34,747 bases of DNA from Chloroflexota bacterium (lineage in GTDB: Bacteria > Chloroflexota > Dehalococcoidia > JACQUA01): contig JACQUA010000249.1 of assembly GCA_016210565.1 (NCBI GenBank), positions 1 through 34,747 on the forward strand, written 5' to 3'. This document shows positions 1 to 8,131 of the stretch, in pieces. The translations under genes were made by a program, and so were the position numbers. The stretch's first letter is position 1; each line of letters opens with the position of its first letter. Under the pieces are notes generated by a model. That model was not told the origin of the DNA. It searched no databases and was given only the letters and a program-made list of their open reading frames with translations.

Positions 1-326
1 CGCTCAGGGTGACAGCCTATTTTCAGAGCAATCACCCATGCGCCGATGGTGCACCATGAAGGATGAAAATGTCATTCTGAGCGAAGCGAGCGCAGCGAGC
101 GTAGCCGAAGAATCTTTCGGGGCAGGGCGCGGGACGAAAGACCCTTCGACTTCGCTCAGGGTGACAGCCTATTTTCAGAGCAATTAGTTACCAGCCTGGT
201 TCTCAGTGCGTCCACTATGCACCACTATTTACTGCCTTCATATTAGTTCGTTTTCATCCTTCATTGTCCCGACTCGCCGGGATGGGCGGTTGTTTGGAAT
301 TTGTAATTTGGAATTCCTCTGTACTA
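1..326. repeat. Intergenic repeat block downstream of the first ComA-like gene
   Basis: No gene is seen in this 326-base stretch. Bases 72-165 are a copy of the 'gtcattctgagcgaagcg...cttcgctcagggtgacag' inverted repeat that recurs near 12213, 20290, 28455 and 31290. A 32-base sequence at 1-32 is repeated exactly at 153-184. Bases 38-68 (catgcgccgatggtgcacca and following) recur in variant form near 16201-16233. The rest shows no recognisable signal. Confidence 0.8.
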
Positions 327-1172
327 TCAGATAGGGGCAACCTTACCCATCACCCTGGGGCTGAAGCCGAGCCGGATGTTTTCAAATTCCGAGACGAACT
401 TCGGGTCAACATCGCCGACGTTCACGTTGGTCCCGAAGTGCTCCACGTAGAACGACATATACGGCGAAACGGTCTTCCACTCGTTGATGGGCACCTCGAA
501 CATTATGTTATCGGCGCCCACCGAACCGGCCACTTCCAGGAGGACCCCCAGCCCGGCGCCCTTTTCGTAAATGTCCTCCACTTCGGTGTGCTCGTAGACG
601 ATCTTGAACGCCCCGGCATTGAGGCATTCCTTCATCTGCCTTATCACTTCGGAGATGGGCATGTGGCTCTTCGGGCCCCCGGCGCCGATGAGCTTCTTGC
701 CGACCTCGGCGAAAACAGTAAACCCCATCCCCCGGGCCTTCCCGATCAGCTTGACCTTCTGGGCCATGCTGAGAGGCTGGACGGTGTCGGAGACTTCAAT
801 CGTGTCAATGCCCAGCGCCTTAGCCTCTTTCCACATCTCCTCGTGGCAGGCCTGGCGGATGGCCTCTTCCGTGGCCGAGCCTCCCAGGTAAGCGTGGACG
901 TCGTCCTCTTTCAACAGCGCGAGTTTCCCGGTGACCAGGTCCCGCGGCTGGGACATCATGCCCACGCCGACCTTGTAGTAATCGATGCACGGGCCGGCCC
1001 ACTCCATCAGGTCCTCCACATAGCTCATGCCGGCCACCGCCAGCATGAAATCCCCCTCGACCATGGTCAGGCCCGAAGTCCGCGGTTTGCTGGTCCGGAA
1101 GGGCCTTTTCAGGAAACTGAATATCCCGGAAGGCTGCGACGCCGGCCCGTTTCTCCTTCTTTTTCCTGGCAT
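327..1172 (-). CDS. ComA-like protein 1 (phosphosulfolactate synthase family)
   Basis: A 281-residue protein of the phosphosulfolactate synthase (ComA, PF02679) TIM-barrel family. Characterised members add sulfite to phosphoenolpyruvate in coenzyme M biosynthesis. Family landmarks visible are SKPRTSG (28-34), EVSD (126-129), EVGKK (156-160, the segment holding the family's proposed catalytic Lys) and FGTNVNVGDV (246-255), which matches the family's FGPNVNLGN-type C-terminal motif. An upstream-extended frame exists, but the ATG at 1172 is chosen because the homologous N-terminus starts there, a GGGAAGG ribosome site precedes it, and its A is shared with the TAA stop of the upstream paralogue (TAATG), implying translational coupling. 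It differs from canonical ComA by a Gly-rich stretch, LIGAGGPK, just after EVGKK. The substrate is not established; it could be another PEP-type or retro-aldol reaction. Confidence 0.9.
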   Translation of the reverse strand: MPGKRRRNGPASQPSGIFSFLKRPFRTSKPRTSGLTMVEGDFMLAVAGMSYVEDLMEWAGPCIDYYKVGVGMMSQPRDLVTGKLALLKEDDVHAYLGGSATEEAIRQACHEEMWKEAKALGIDTIEVSDTVQPLSMAQKVKLIGKARGMGFTVFAEVGKKLIGAGGPKSHMPISEVIRQMKECLNAGAFKIVYEHTEVEDIYEKGAGLGVLLEVAGSVGADNIMFEVPINEWKTVSPYMSFYVEHFGTNVNVGDVDPKFVSEFENIRLGFSPRVMGKVAPI

Positions 1173-1987
1173 TAGATTGGGGCCACCTTCCCGATCGTCC
1201 CCACGCTGAGTCCCACGCGGCTGCACTGTATCTGCATGACATGGCGCGGGTCCACATCGCCGATATTCACGTTGGGGCCAAAATGCTCGATGAAGAATGA
1301 AGCGTAGGGTGAAACCTCCCTCCATTCGCCCAGCGGCACCTCGAACATGATGTTATCGGCCCCCACCGAGCCCGCTACCTCCAGCAGGGCGCCGAGTCCC
1401 TCCCCCTTCTCGCGGAGGTCTACAATCTCTGTCAGTTCGTACACCACCTTGAAAGCCCCGGCGGCAAGGCATTCCTTCATCTGCCGGACCACCTCCGAGA
1501 TAGGCATATGCGTCTTGGGCCCGCCGGCGCCGATGAGTTTCTTTCCCACTTCGGCAAACACTCGGAATCCCTGCTTCTTCGCCAGGCCGATCAGCTTGAC
1601 CTTCTGGGCCATGCTCAGAGGCTGGACCGTGTCGGACACCTCTATGGTGCCGATGCCCAGCCCTTTCGCCTCCTTCCAGAGCGATTCGAAGGCCGCCTGC
1701 CTGATGGCCTCCTCCGTGAAGTTTCCTCCCAAATAGGGCTGGACATCATGCTGTTTGAGCAGGGCGAGTTTCCTGGCCACCAGTTCCCGGGGCTGGAATA
1801 TCATGCCGGGTCCGACCTTGTAGTAATCGACATAGTCCCCGGCCCACTCCACCAGGTCCTCGACATAGTTGGTCCCCGCCACCGCCAGCATGTAGTCCCC
1901 TTCGACCATCGTGATGCCGCTCGTCCTTGGTTTGGAAGTCCTCTCGGGAAGGCAAAAGAAGCTGAAGATCCGGTCAGATTGTGGCAC
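1172..1987 (-). CDS. ComA-like protein 2 (phosphosulfolactate synthase family)
   Basis: A 271-residue paralogue of its downstream neighbour, with the same landmarks: SKPRTSG (18-24), EVSD (116-119), EVGKK (146-150), LIGAGGPK (151-158), FEVP (215-218) and FGPNVNIGDV (236-245). The start at 1987 has a strong AAGGAGGA ribosome site (1996-2003). Its stop overlaps the next gene's ATG by one base, so the two form a tandem duplicated pair probably made from one transcript. Compared with copies 1 and 3, it has a shorter N-terminus and a GDYVDYYKVGPGMIF version of the substrate-barrel segment. Membership of PF02679 is secure by motif; that the reaction is sulfite plus PEP is only an inference, because no other coenzyme M biosynthesis gene is recognisable in the window. 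Confidence 0.92.
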   Translation of the reverse strand: MPQSDRIFSFFCLPERTSKPRTSGITMVEGDYMLAVAGTNYVEDLVEWAGDYVDYYKVGPGMIFQPRELVARKLALLKQHDVQPYLGGNFTEEAIRQAAFESLWKEAKGLGIGTIEVSDTVQPLSMAQKVKLIGLAKKQGFRVFAEVGKKLIGAGGPKTHMPISEVVRQMKECLAAGAFKVVYELTEIVDLREKGEGLGALLEVAGSVGADNIMFEVPLGEWREVSPYASFFIEHFGPNVNIGDVDPRHVMQIQCSRVGLSVGTIGKVAPI

Positions 1988-2097
1988 TGGTCTGTTCCTC
2001 CTTCGTTAGATTTCAGTACTACGGGCATCCTGCCCGTAGTGAAGCCTCCTGCACCATCGGGCAACGACAGGGGCAAGCCCTGTCGCTATGGGCCATG
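1988..2097. repeat. Two perfect-stem hairpin repeats
   Basis: Between the first SBP gene and the ComA-like pair lie two short palindromes: ACTACGGGCA-tcc-TGCCCGTAGT at 2018-2040 and CGACAGGG-gcaag-CCCTGTCG at 2065-2085. The second belongs to the 'caggc...gcctg' family found throughout the window. There is no T-run, so neither is a classic intrinsic terminator, although they could damp readthrough or protect mRNA ends. Confidence 0.75.
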
Positions 2098-3255
2098 TTA
2101 TTTCACGAGCGGCCTGAATATTTCAACCACCCTTTTTACATAATCGGCCTCTTTGGACAGAAATTCCTGGTCCACCGACGAAAGCAGCTTGAAGCCCGGC
2201 TGTCGCACCGTCATCGGGTCGAGGTGGTCAGTAGGGGTGTCAACCCTGGTGCTCTGATGGCCCGTGGCCTTTGAAGACAGGGTCTGTCCCTCCTTGCTGA
2301 GCAGGAAATTGATGAACACCTTGGCCGCATTGGGATGGGGAGCTCCCTTAGGCATATAGACGTTGCCAATGCCGGAGATCATGTAGCCGCCCTCGGTCGG
2401 CATTACCTGCCTCAGGGGCACACCCTCTTTGATCCAGTTGTACATCAGTTCCGAAGACCCATCAATGGCCAGGGGATATTTCTCCTTCGCCACCCATTCC
2501 ACGAGAAGGCGTTCGTCCCGGCTGATAACCGGTTCCTGCTTGGCCAGGGCCTGGACATAATCCCAGTCCAGGATGCCGTAGGCAAGCATCACCATCGCCC
2601 GCTGCCCTCCGCCGCCGATGCTGGGGTCATTGATGAGTATTTTGCCCTTCCATCTGGGATGGAGCAGGTCCTTCCAGGCTTTGAAGTCTTCAGGCTTCAC
2701 CAGATTGGTGTTAATGGTGACGGACGGTTTGACATACAGGTAGAAGTGAATAGCGGTCCTGGTGTCAGGGTCGAAGTAGGGCAAACGGCCCTCCCACCAC
2801 ATCCTGGGGTCCGTGACCTCCGGGAGGACCAGCGCCTTGTCCAGGGAGTCCAGGACCCCCTTGCCCTTGAATATCTGCGCAAAGGCCGAGGAACCTACCA
2901 CCGCCACGTCCGAGGCGTAGGCTTTGTAGCTCTGCTCCCTCATAATGCGTTCCGCCATTTCTTCGGACCTTCCGGACAGCGGCTCGAGGGTAATGCCGTA
3001 CTTGGACTGCATGGCGTCACCCAGGGCGGTTCGCCACGGCACGCCGTAAGCGGTATAAACTACCACCTTGCTCTCCTTTTTGGCTTCGGCCAGCGTGCGG
3101 TCCCAGTCCTGTTCCCAGGCCGGTTTGGCCGCCGTCCCGGCGCCGGGCTTGCCAGCCGGGGTCCCCGGCTGCTGGACGGCCGCGGGTTCCCTCACACAGG
3201 CGAACACCACCACGGACAGCAGCAAGATGACCACGACGATTAGACTTCTTTTCAT
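2098..3255 (-). CDS. Lipoprotein substrate-binding protein 1 (COG1840-type ABC receptor)
   Basis: A 385-residue extracytoplasmic receptor. Residues 1-20 form a lipoprotein signal (MKRSLI, hydrophobic stretch, VVFAC lipobox with Cys20), followed by a Pro/Ala/Gly linker to about 45. The mature fold carries landmarks of the COG1840 iron(III)/organic-anion binding family: INTNLV (181-186), DLLHPRWKGK (196-205), HPNA (307-310) and LLSKEGQT (318-325). The linker ends in a W-E-x-D-W-x3-L-A-x-A-K-K-E segment (47-61) shared by all seven SBPs here. The start at 3255 has an AAGGAGG site (3263-3269). No permease or ATPase gene lies nearby, so its transporter partner must be elsewhere or it works as a stand-alone receptor. 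The ligand is unknown; family members bind iron, phosphonates, polyamines or small anions. Confidence 0.92.
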   Translation of the reverse strand: MKRSLIVVVILLLSVVVFACVREPAAVQQPGTPAGKPGAGTAAKPAWEQDWDRTLAEAKKESKVVVYTAYGVPWRTALGDAMQSKYGITLEPLSGRSEEMAERIMREQSYKAYASDVAVVGSSAFAQIFKGKGVLDSLDKALVLPEVTDPRMWWEGRLPYFDPDTRTAIHFYLYVKPSVTINTNLVKPEDFKAWKDLLHPRWKGKILINDPSIGGGGQRAMVMLAYGILDWDYVQALAKQEPVISRDERLLVEWVAKEKYPLAIDGSSELMYNWIKEGVPLRQVMPTEGGYMISGIGNVYMPKGAPHPNAAKVFINFLLSKEGQTLSSKATGHQSTRVDTPTDHLDPMTVRQPGFKLLSSVDQEFLSKEADYVKRVVEIFRPLVK

Positions 3256-3454
3256 TTTGTTTCCTCCTTAGAACAAATATGCTCAAAACCACCAGTGCCA
3301 CAGGCGTCCCGCCTGTGTTTGGCCGGCATAGCGCCGGCGCCTGCCCGCCGGCGGGCGAACACGCTCCGCTCTGCGATCCCGACGCATCGGGACGGGTCCG
3401 CCCCTATGAGATTCGGCGCGGCACGCTAATTTCCTTGACGATGCGCCTCCCCCG
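3256..3454. repeat. Intergenic palindromic repeat block
   Basis: Holds CACAGGCG-tcc-CGCCTGTG at 3299-3317, a copy of the element at about 23810. A 'cccgccggcgggcgaacacgct...gggacggg' block follows at 3345-3410, with near-copies at 21690-21755 and 23830-23950. Apart from the ribosome site of the minus-strand SBP gene (3263-3269), no other signal is evident. Confidence 0.7.
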
Positions 3455-4606
3455 CTACTTCGAAAGCGGCCTGAAGATCTCCACCACGCGTTCTCTTAGC
3501 TCCATCTCTTTCTTCATATATCCCTCTTCCAGCACCGAAAAGTACTTCATTCCTGGTTCACGAATTGAAAGCAGGTGGTCGGTCGGCACGTCGCTCCGGG
3601 AGCTCTGGTAGCCGCTCAGCCGGCTGTAAAGCGTCTGTCCCTCCCGGCTCAGAAAGAAATTAAGGAATACCCTGGCGGCGTTGGGATGCGAACTGGTCCT
3701 TAGACGCCCGGCAAACCCTGTCCCCGTGCCCAGATAGGTGCCCTCCGCGGGGGTGTAAAACGCGGCCGGAGATCCCGACTTGATGAACTCGGTACCCACG
3801 TCCGTCCGTCCCCCGACCAGTATGGGGTTGCGACCCCGGGCAACCCACTCCACCATCAGACGGGAGTTTCTCACCAGAATGGGTTCTTGTTTCACCAGGC
3901 GGCTGATATACTCCCAGTCCATAACGCCGTAAGCCAGCACCGTCATGAGCCTCTGGCCGCCGCCGCCGCCTTGCACCGGATCGTCCAGGACTATCTTCCC
4001 CTTCCATTTTGGGTCCAGCAGGTTGCTCCAGGACTTCAGCTCTTCGCGCTTCACCAGGTCCGTATTGATGAGCATGCCGGGGTTGGGGTACTCACGGAAA
4101 TTGAGAAACGTCCTGGTATCGGGGTCCAGCCAGTTGAGTTCGCCCCGCCACCAGGCCTTTGGATCCTTGACCTCGGGGAGCAGCAGCTCCTTCTCCAGTG
4201 GCGTCAGAACACCGGCAGGCTCCAACGAACCCTTGAACTGGGACGTCCCCATGAATATCACGTCGGCGTTGTAGATTCCCTGTCGTTGCTCGCTCATCAC
4301 CCGCTCCATGACCAGTCCGGTATTGCCGGTGAACATATCCAGGGTGATGCCGAATTTCTTTGACAGTACCTCGGCCATCTGTTGCCGCCAGTCGCTTTCG
4401 CTCAGGTAGACGGCGACGGAACCCTCCTTCTTCGCTTCAGCCAGCGTGCGCTCCCAGTCCTGCTCCCATCCCGGCTTCGCCGGCGCTGCGGCGCCCGGCT
4501 TCGCCGGCTGGGTCGCCTGCTGCTGGGTGACCGCGACTTCCGCACAGGCCAACACCGTGACGGATAGCAGCGAGATGATAACGATGACTGCCAGATTCAT
4601 TCTCAT
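3455..4606 (-). CDS. Lipoprotein substrate-binding protein 2 (COG1840-type ABC receptor)
   Basis: A 383-residue paralogue of the downstream SBP. The ATG at 4606 is preferred over an upstream TTG at 4621, because GGAGG at 4613-4617 sits six bases before it while the TTG lies upstream of that site. An ATG two codons later (4600) is possible. The signal peptide ends in a VLAC lipobox (Cys21); an Ala/Pro/Lys linker and the shared GWEQDWERTLAEAKKEG segment follow. Fold landmarks INTDLV, LLDPKWKGK, HPNAARVFLNF and SREGQT are all present. It probably sits on the outer face of the cytoplasmic membrane. Pairing with the next SBP gene suggests tandem duplication followed by ligand divergence. The ligand is unknown. 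Confidence 0.9.
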   Translation of the reverse strand: MRMNLAVIVIISLLSVTVLACAEVAVTQQQATQPAKPGAAAPAKPGWEQDWERTLAEAKKEGSVAVYLSESDWRQQMAEVLSKKFGITLDMFTGNTGLVMERVMSEQRQGIYNADVIFMGTSQFKGSLEPAGVLTPLEKELLLPEVKDPKAWWRGELNWLDPDTRTFLNFREYPNPGMLINTDLVKREELKSWSNLLDPKWKGKIVLDDPVQGGGGGQRLMTVLAYGVMDWEYISRLVKQEPILVRNSRLMVEWVARGRNPILVGGRTDVGTEFIKSGSPAAFYTPAEGTYLGTGTGFAGRLRTSSHPNAARVFLNFFLSREGQTLYSRLSGYQSSRSDVPTDHLLSIREPGMKYFSVLEEGYMKKEMELRERVVEIFRPLSK

Positions 4607-4710
4607 GTGACTCCTCCACAAACATTTACCCGGATTGGCGCTCCTTTGCAGCGGCCATTTTGTCCAGGCTGGTCTATCCTTTCTACAACGATGGGTAATA
4701 TCATAGAAAT

Positions 4711-4778
4711 CCCCCTTGGTCCCCCTTTTTCAAAGGGAGAGAGGACGACTCAATCCCCTTTTTTCAGAGGGGGAGAGG
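4711..4778. repeat. Duplicated 'cccctttttcaaaggg' palindromic repeat
   Basis: Two adjoining copies of a pyrimidine/purine palindrome, 4711-4737 and 4753-4778 (CCCCTTTTTTCAGAGGGGGA). A third copy lies at 34662-34690, after the last gene. The right copy overlaps the last codons of the CapA-like gene, which read SPPLKKGD. Such SPPxxKGD-encoding repeats are common intergenic elements in many bacteria. Confidence 0.8.
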
Positions 4779-5874
4779 AGATGACAACCTCATCGCCCTC
4801 CTGGGAAAACTCGGCGTCCAAGTCTTGATTGTTGCATAGCCACTTCATATAGTCAAATACCTCGGCGCTCCGCTGGTCGGAGGCGGGCAGCACCTCCGGC
4901 TGCGACTGTTTGTTGATCATGACCGGCAAGTATGATACCTTTTCGATCTTCTTGCCGGAAATGACGCACTTTGCGATGACGGTCTTTCTGGAATCGGCGG
5001 GATACGGATAGGATGGGTTTTCGGGGTCCAGTTTCCACCTTAGCTCCTTCCAGGTCGGGTCGCGGCGTATTGCTTCCAGAGGCCGGCCGTCCATGGCGAA
5101 ATTGCCCAGGCTGTAAAAGATGACCTTCCCCCTGTAGACCTCGATGCCTTTGAGGATATGGGTGTGATGCCCCAGGATAAGGTCGGCGCCCGCGTCGATG
5201 GCGGCGTGAGCCACCTCTTTCTGGTACGCGGCAACCACCGCCGGCACAATGTGAACGCCCCAGTGCATGGACAGCACCACCACGTCAGCCAGGGGTCTCA
5301 CTTTACGGATGTCGCCGGTCAGACACTCCAGGTCTTCCCGGTCGGCGAAAGAGAGCACCCTGGGAGGCATTCCGGCCTGCCAGTCATATTGCTCATAGGC
5401 GGTCGAGGCCCGCATGGGAGCCGAGCCAGGCTTGTTCCCGGTTGCCTGGTAGCCCCTGGGCAGGACGGAGCAGTACCCGAGGAAGGCTATCCTGGCGCCG
5501 TTCCGCTCAAGGATGGCCGGCCGGCGCGCCTCGTTGATGTCCTTCCCCGCCCCGATAACCGCAATGCCGTTCTTCCTCAACACAGCGATGGAATCGAGAA
5601 GGCAGCTTTCCCCGAAATCCAGGCAGTGGTTGCTGGCGGCAGACATCACGTGATAGCCCGCGTATTTCAGGGCGGATACCTTCCAGGTGGGCGCCGGATC
5701 CCCACCCCCGGAGTGCATTTCCGGCGCCCGGTCAGAGAAAACGTTCTCCGTCTGACCAAACAGGATGTCGGCCTGTTTGAGAGTCGGCGCGGCCAGGGCA
5801 AAGAGCGATTCGGGATTTTCCCGCCGGGCCAGAAAATCCCCCACGGCGTACAGGGACACTTTGGCCTGATTCAA
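4750..5874 (-). CDS. CapA-like metallophosphatase 1 (short subtype)
   Basis: A 374-residue protein of the CapA/PGA_cap metallophosphoesterase family (PF09587). Likely metal-site motifs are visible in order: GD (12-13), Q-T-E-N (41-44), SNH (81-83), MHWG (203-206), GHHTH (235-239) and YSLGNF (254-259). A further ~110-residue C-terminal part is shared by all nine paralogues here. There is no signal peptide or membrane segment, unlike the anchored capsule protein CapA, so it is probably a soluble cytoplasmic hydrolase rather than a capsule synthesis factor. The start is TTG at 5874 with GAGGAGGT at 5879-5886. The last residues, SPPLKKGD, are encoded by the flanking repeat; sister genes stop right after GDEVVI. 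It belongs to a short subtype with copies 2 and 6. The substrate is unknown. Confidence 0.9.
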   Translation of the reverse strand: MNQAKVSLYAVGDFLARRENPESLFALAAPTLKQADILFGQTENVFSDRAPEMHSGGGDPAPTWKVSALKYAGYHVMSAASNHCLDFGESCLLDSIAVLRKNGIAVIGAGKDINEARRPAILERNGARIAFLGYCSVLPRGYQATGNKPGSAPMRASTAYEQYDWQAGMPPRVLSFADREDLECLTGDIRKVRPLADVVVLSMHWGVHIVPAVVAAYQKEVAHAAIDAGADLILGHHTHILKGIEVYRGKVIFYSLGNFAMDGRPLEAIRRDPTWKELRWKLDPENPSYPYPADSRKTVIAKCVISGKKIEKVSYLPVMINKQSQPEVLPASDQRSAEVFDYMKWLCNNQDLDAEFSQEGDEVVISSPPLKKGD

Positions 5875-6038
5875 TTTACCTCCTCATAGCGATGGTCCAT
5901 GGTACCGCTTGAGTCCGAGATTATCACTCAAAGGCACAAAGCCTCAAAGGGTAACCATACTCAAGACCGTTAACCTGGAAAGGCTAGAAACAACACGAAA
6001 AAAAGAAATACGGCGGCTAGAACTCACGACTCCAGACT
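5875..6038. other. Short intergenic spacer with a repeat fragment
   Basis: Holds the GAGGAGGT ribosome site of the leftward CapA-like gene and, near 6027-6050, a 'gactccagactctagactcc' phrase resembling one at 14889-14915. No gene or convincing promoter is seen. Confidence 0.5.
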
Positions 6039-6863
6039 CTAGACTCCTATCCCGGGCGCTACTTTTCCGGCGGTGCGCGTGCCAAAACCCAGGCGGTAGC
6101 AGTGTACCTGCATCGCGTGCTTGGGGTCGACATCGCCGATGTTAACGTTGGGGCCGAAATGCTCTATGTAGAAGCCGAGAAAGGGTGACACGATTTTCCA
6201 GTGGTTCACAGGCACCTCGAACATTATGTTGTCGGCGCCGACAGCGCCCGCCACCTCCAGCAGCCGGCCCAGACCGCCTCCCTTGTCGTGCAGTTCCTCC
6301 ACCTCGGTGTGCTCGTAGACGATCTTGAACGCCCCAGCGTTGAGGCATTCCTTCATCTGCCTGATCACCTCGGAGATGGGCGTGTGCGCCTTCGGCCCCC
6401 CGGCGCCGATCAGTTTCTTCCCCACCTCAGCAAGGACGGTAAAGCCCTTTCTTTTGGCCATGCCTATCAGCTTGACTTTCTGGGGCATGCTCAGGGGCTG
6501 GACGGTATCGGAGATTTCGATGGTATTGATGCCCAGGGCCTTGACTTCTTTCCAGAGTTGCTCGTAGCTGGCCAGCCTGATTGCTTCTTCGGTGGTGCAG
6601 CCTCCGAGGTAAGGCTGGACATCATGCTCTTTCAACAGGGCGAGCTTCCTGGTCACCAGGTCCCGCGGCTGGAACATCATGCCGGGGCCAACCTTGTAGT
6701 AGTCGATGCACGGCCCCGCCCACTCCACCAGGTCCTTCACGTAGTTCATCCCGGCCACCGCCAGCATGAAGTCACCTTCGACCATCGTCAGCCCGGAAGT
6801 CCGGGGTTTGGTAGTCCGGTAAGGTGTTTTGAAGAAATTGAAAAGCCCTGAAGATTCTGGCAT
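6039..6863 (-). CDS. ComA-like protein 3 (phosphosulfolactate synthase family)
   Basis: A 274-residue third copy of the ComA-like (PF02679) protein: TKPRTSG (18-24), EISD (116-119), EVGKK (146-150), LIGAGGPK, FEVP and FGPNVNIGDV (236-245). It is closest to copy 1, sharing MECLNAGAFKIVYEHTEVE-like stretches that copy 2 has changed. The start ATG at 6863 has GAGGAG at 6871-6876. It lies between two CapA-like genes read in the same direction, so an enzyme pair is suggested: in known coenzyme M synthesis the product of ComA is a phosphoester later dephosphorylated by ComB, and CapA-like hydrolases could take that role here. That link is inference only; no ComB gene is visible. Confidence 0.92.
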   Translation of the reverse strand: MPESSGLFNFFKTPYRTTKPRTSGLTMVEGDFMLAVAGMNYVKDLVEWAGPCIDYYKVGPGMMFQPRDLVTRKLALLKEHDVQPYLGGCTTEEAIRLASYEQLWKEVKALGINTIEISDTVQPLSMPQKVKLIGMAKRKGFTVLAEVGKKLIGAGGPKAHTPISEVIRQMKECLNAGAFKIVYEHTEVEELHDKGGGLGRLLEVAGAVGADNIMFEVPVNHWKIVSPFLGFYIEHFGPNVNIGDVDPKHAMQVHCYRLGFGTRTAGKVAPGIGV

Positions 6864-6907
6864 CGGCTAACTCCTCGCTAAATTCAAAGGTCAAAAATCA
6901 GACGCCT

Positions 6908-6946
6908 GTCATTGCGAGTCCCGATTTCGTCGGGACTCGCAATGAC
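6908..6946. repeat. Perfect inverted repeat (17-base stem)
   Basis: GTCATTGCGAGTCCCGA, a 5-base loop and its exact reverse complement occupy the gap between ComA-like gene 3 and CapA-like gene 2. A longer relative lies at 16235-16320. There is no T-run on the minus side, so it looks like an interspersed repeat more than an intrinsic terminator. Confidence 0.8.
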
Positions 6947-6957
6947 GGCATTCATCG

Positions 6958-8061
6958 TCATCCGCTGATCACCACCTCATCCCCGTCCCACGAAAACCTG
7001 GTGTCCAGTCTCTGGTCTTTGCATATCCGCTCCATATAGTCATACACCTCGGCGCTGCGTCCGTCCGAGCGTGGCAGCACTTCGGGTTGCGACTGTTTGT
7101 TGACCATGACCGGTAAGTAAGAAACCCGCTGGATTGTTCCGCCCGAAATGATGCACCTGGCGATGATTACTTTTCTCGAATCAGGGGGGAAGGGGAAAGT
7201 GGGATAGTCCGGGTCAAGCTCGAACTGGTAGAACTTCCAGGTTGAGTCGTTACGCACCCTCTCAATGGAACGGCCATCGAAAGCGAAATTTCCCAGGCTG
7301 TAGAAAATGGGCTTCCCCTTGTAGACCTCGATCCCCTTCAGAATATGGGCGTGGTGCCCCAGGATAAGATCAGCGCCGGCATCGATGGCGGCATAGCCCA
7401 CTTCTTTCTGGTACATGGCGATGGCCGCCGGAACATAGTGAATCCCCCAGTGCATGGACAGTACCACCACATCGACCAGGGGCCTGACCTTCTTGATATC
7501 ATCGACCATGGCCTGCAGGTCTTCCTTATTGGCGAAAGAGAGGACCCTGGGCGGGGTCCCCGGCTGCCAGTCCGCTTGCTCGTAGGATGTGGTGGCCCGC
7601 ATCGGGGCCGCGCCCGGCTTGTCCCGTCTGGCGTCGTAGCCCTTGGGCAGCACCGAGCAGTAGGCAAGAAAAGCGACCCGCGTCCCCGTCTTCTCGATGA
7701 TGGCCGGCTGGCGGGCCTCGTCGATGTTCTTCCCCACCCCAATCACCTTGATGCCGTTCTTTCCCAGAAGGTCCATGGTGTCGAACAGGGCATTGTCACC
7801 CCAGTCCAGGGTATGGTTGCCTGCCGCCGACATCACGTCGAAACCGGCATAGGTGAGCGCGGCCACGTTGCGGGGATGGGCGCACATGCTCGGAAATACG
7901 TGGGCCTGCGGGACGCCCCTCTCCGACAATATGTTTTCCATCTGGCCGAACCTGATGTCCGCGTTCTTAAAGGTCGCCCCCGCCAGGGCGAACATCGACT
8001 CCGGTTTTTCACGCCGGACCGAGACATCACCGACTGCGTGCAAGATTATGTCCTGGGGCAT
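6958..8061 (-). CDS. CapA-like metallophosphatase 2 (short subtype)
   Basis: A 367-residue PF09587 protein. The ATG at 8061 is chosen over an in-frame upstream start at 8127: AGGAGG lies at 8067-8072 and the extra 22 residues would be translated from an intergenic palindrome. Motifs: GD (11-12), Q-M-E-N (40-43), GNH (81-83), MHWG (203-206), GHHAH (235-239) and SLGNF (255-259). It is close to copy 1, sharing KVRPL-DVVVLSMHWG and the MVNKQSQPEVLP-type C-terminal region; copy 1 and this gene flank ComA-like gene 3. There is no secretion signal. It is predicted to be a divalent-metal phosphoesterase; the substrate is unknown. Confidence 0.92.
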   Translation of the reverse strand: MPQDIILHAVGDVSVRREKPESMFALAGATFKNADIRFGQMENILSERGVPQAHVFPSMCAHPRNVAALTYAGFDVMSAAGNHTLDWGDNALFDTMDLLGKNGIKVIGVGKNIDEARQPAIIEKTGTRVAFLAYCSVLPKGYDARRDKPGAAPMRATTSYEQADWQPGTPPRVLSFANKEDLQAMVDDIKKVRPLVDVVVLSMHWGIHYVPAAIAMYQKEVGYAAIDAGADLILGHHAHILKGIEVYKGKPIFYSLGNFAFDGRSIERVRNDSTWKFYQFELDPDYPTFPFPPDSRKVIIARCIISGGTIQRVSYLPVMVNKQSQPEVLPRSDGRSAEVYDYMERICKDQRLDTRFSWDGDEVVISG

Positions 8062-8088
8062 TCTTTTCCTCCTGGTGGCCGGACCACC

Positions 8089-8118
8089 GTAGGGGCGGTT
8101 CGTGAACCGCCCGCCGGT
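8089..8118. repeat. 'gtaggggcggttcgtgaaccgcc' palindrome
   Basis: GGGCGGTT-cgtg-AACCGCCC at 8093-8112, between SBP gene 3 and CapA-like gene 2. Two further copies lie at 9336-9425. Confidence 0.8.
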
Positions 8119-8131
8119 CTGCGGCAAGGCG

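Noticed and set aside
6908-6946. Intrinsic terminator
   Set aside because: A strong stem, but no run of T follows in either direction and related copies are scattered irrespective of gene ends.
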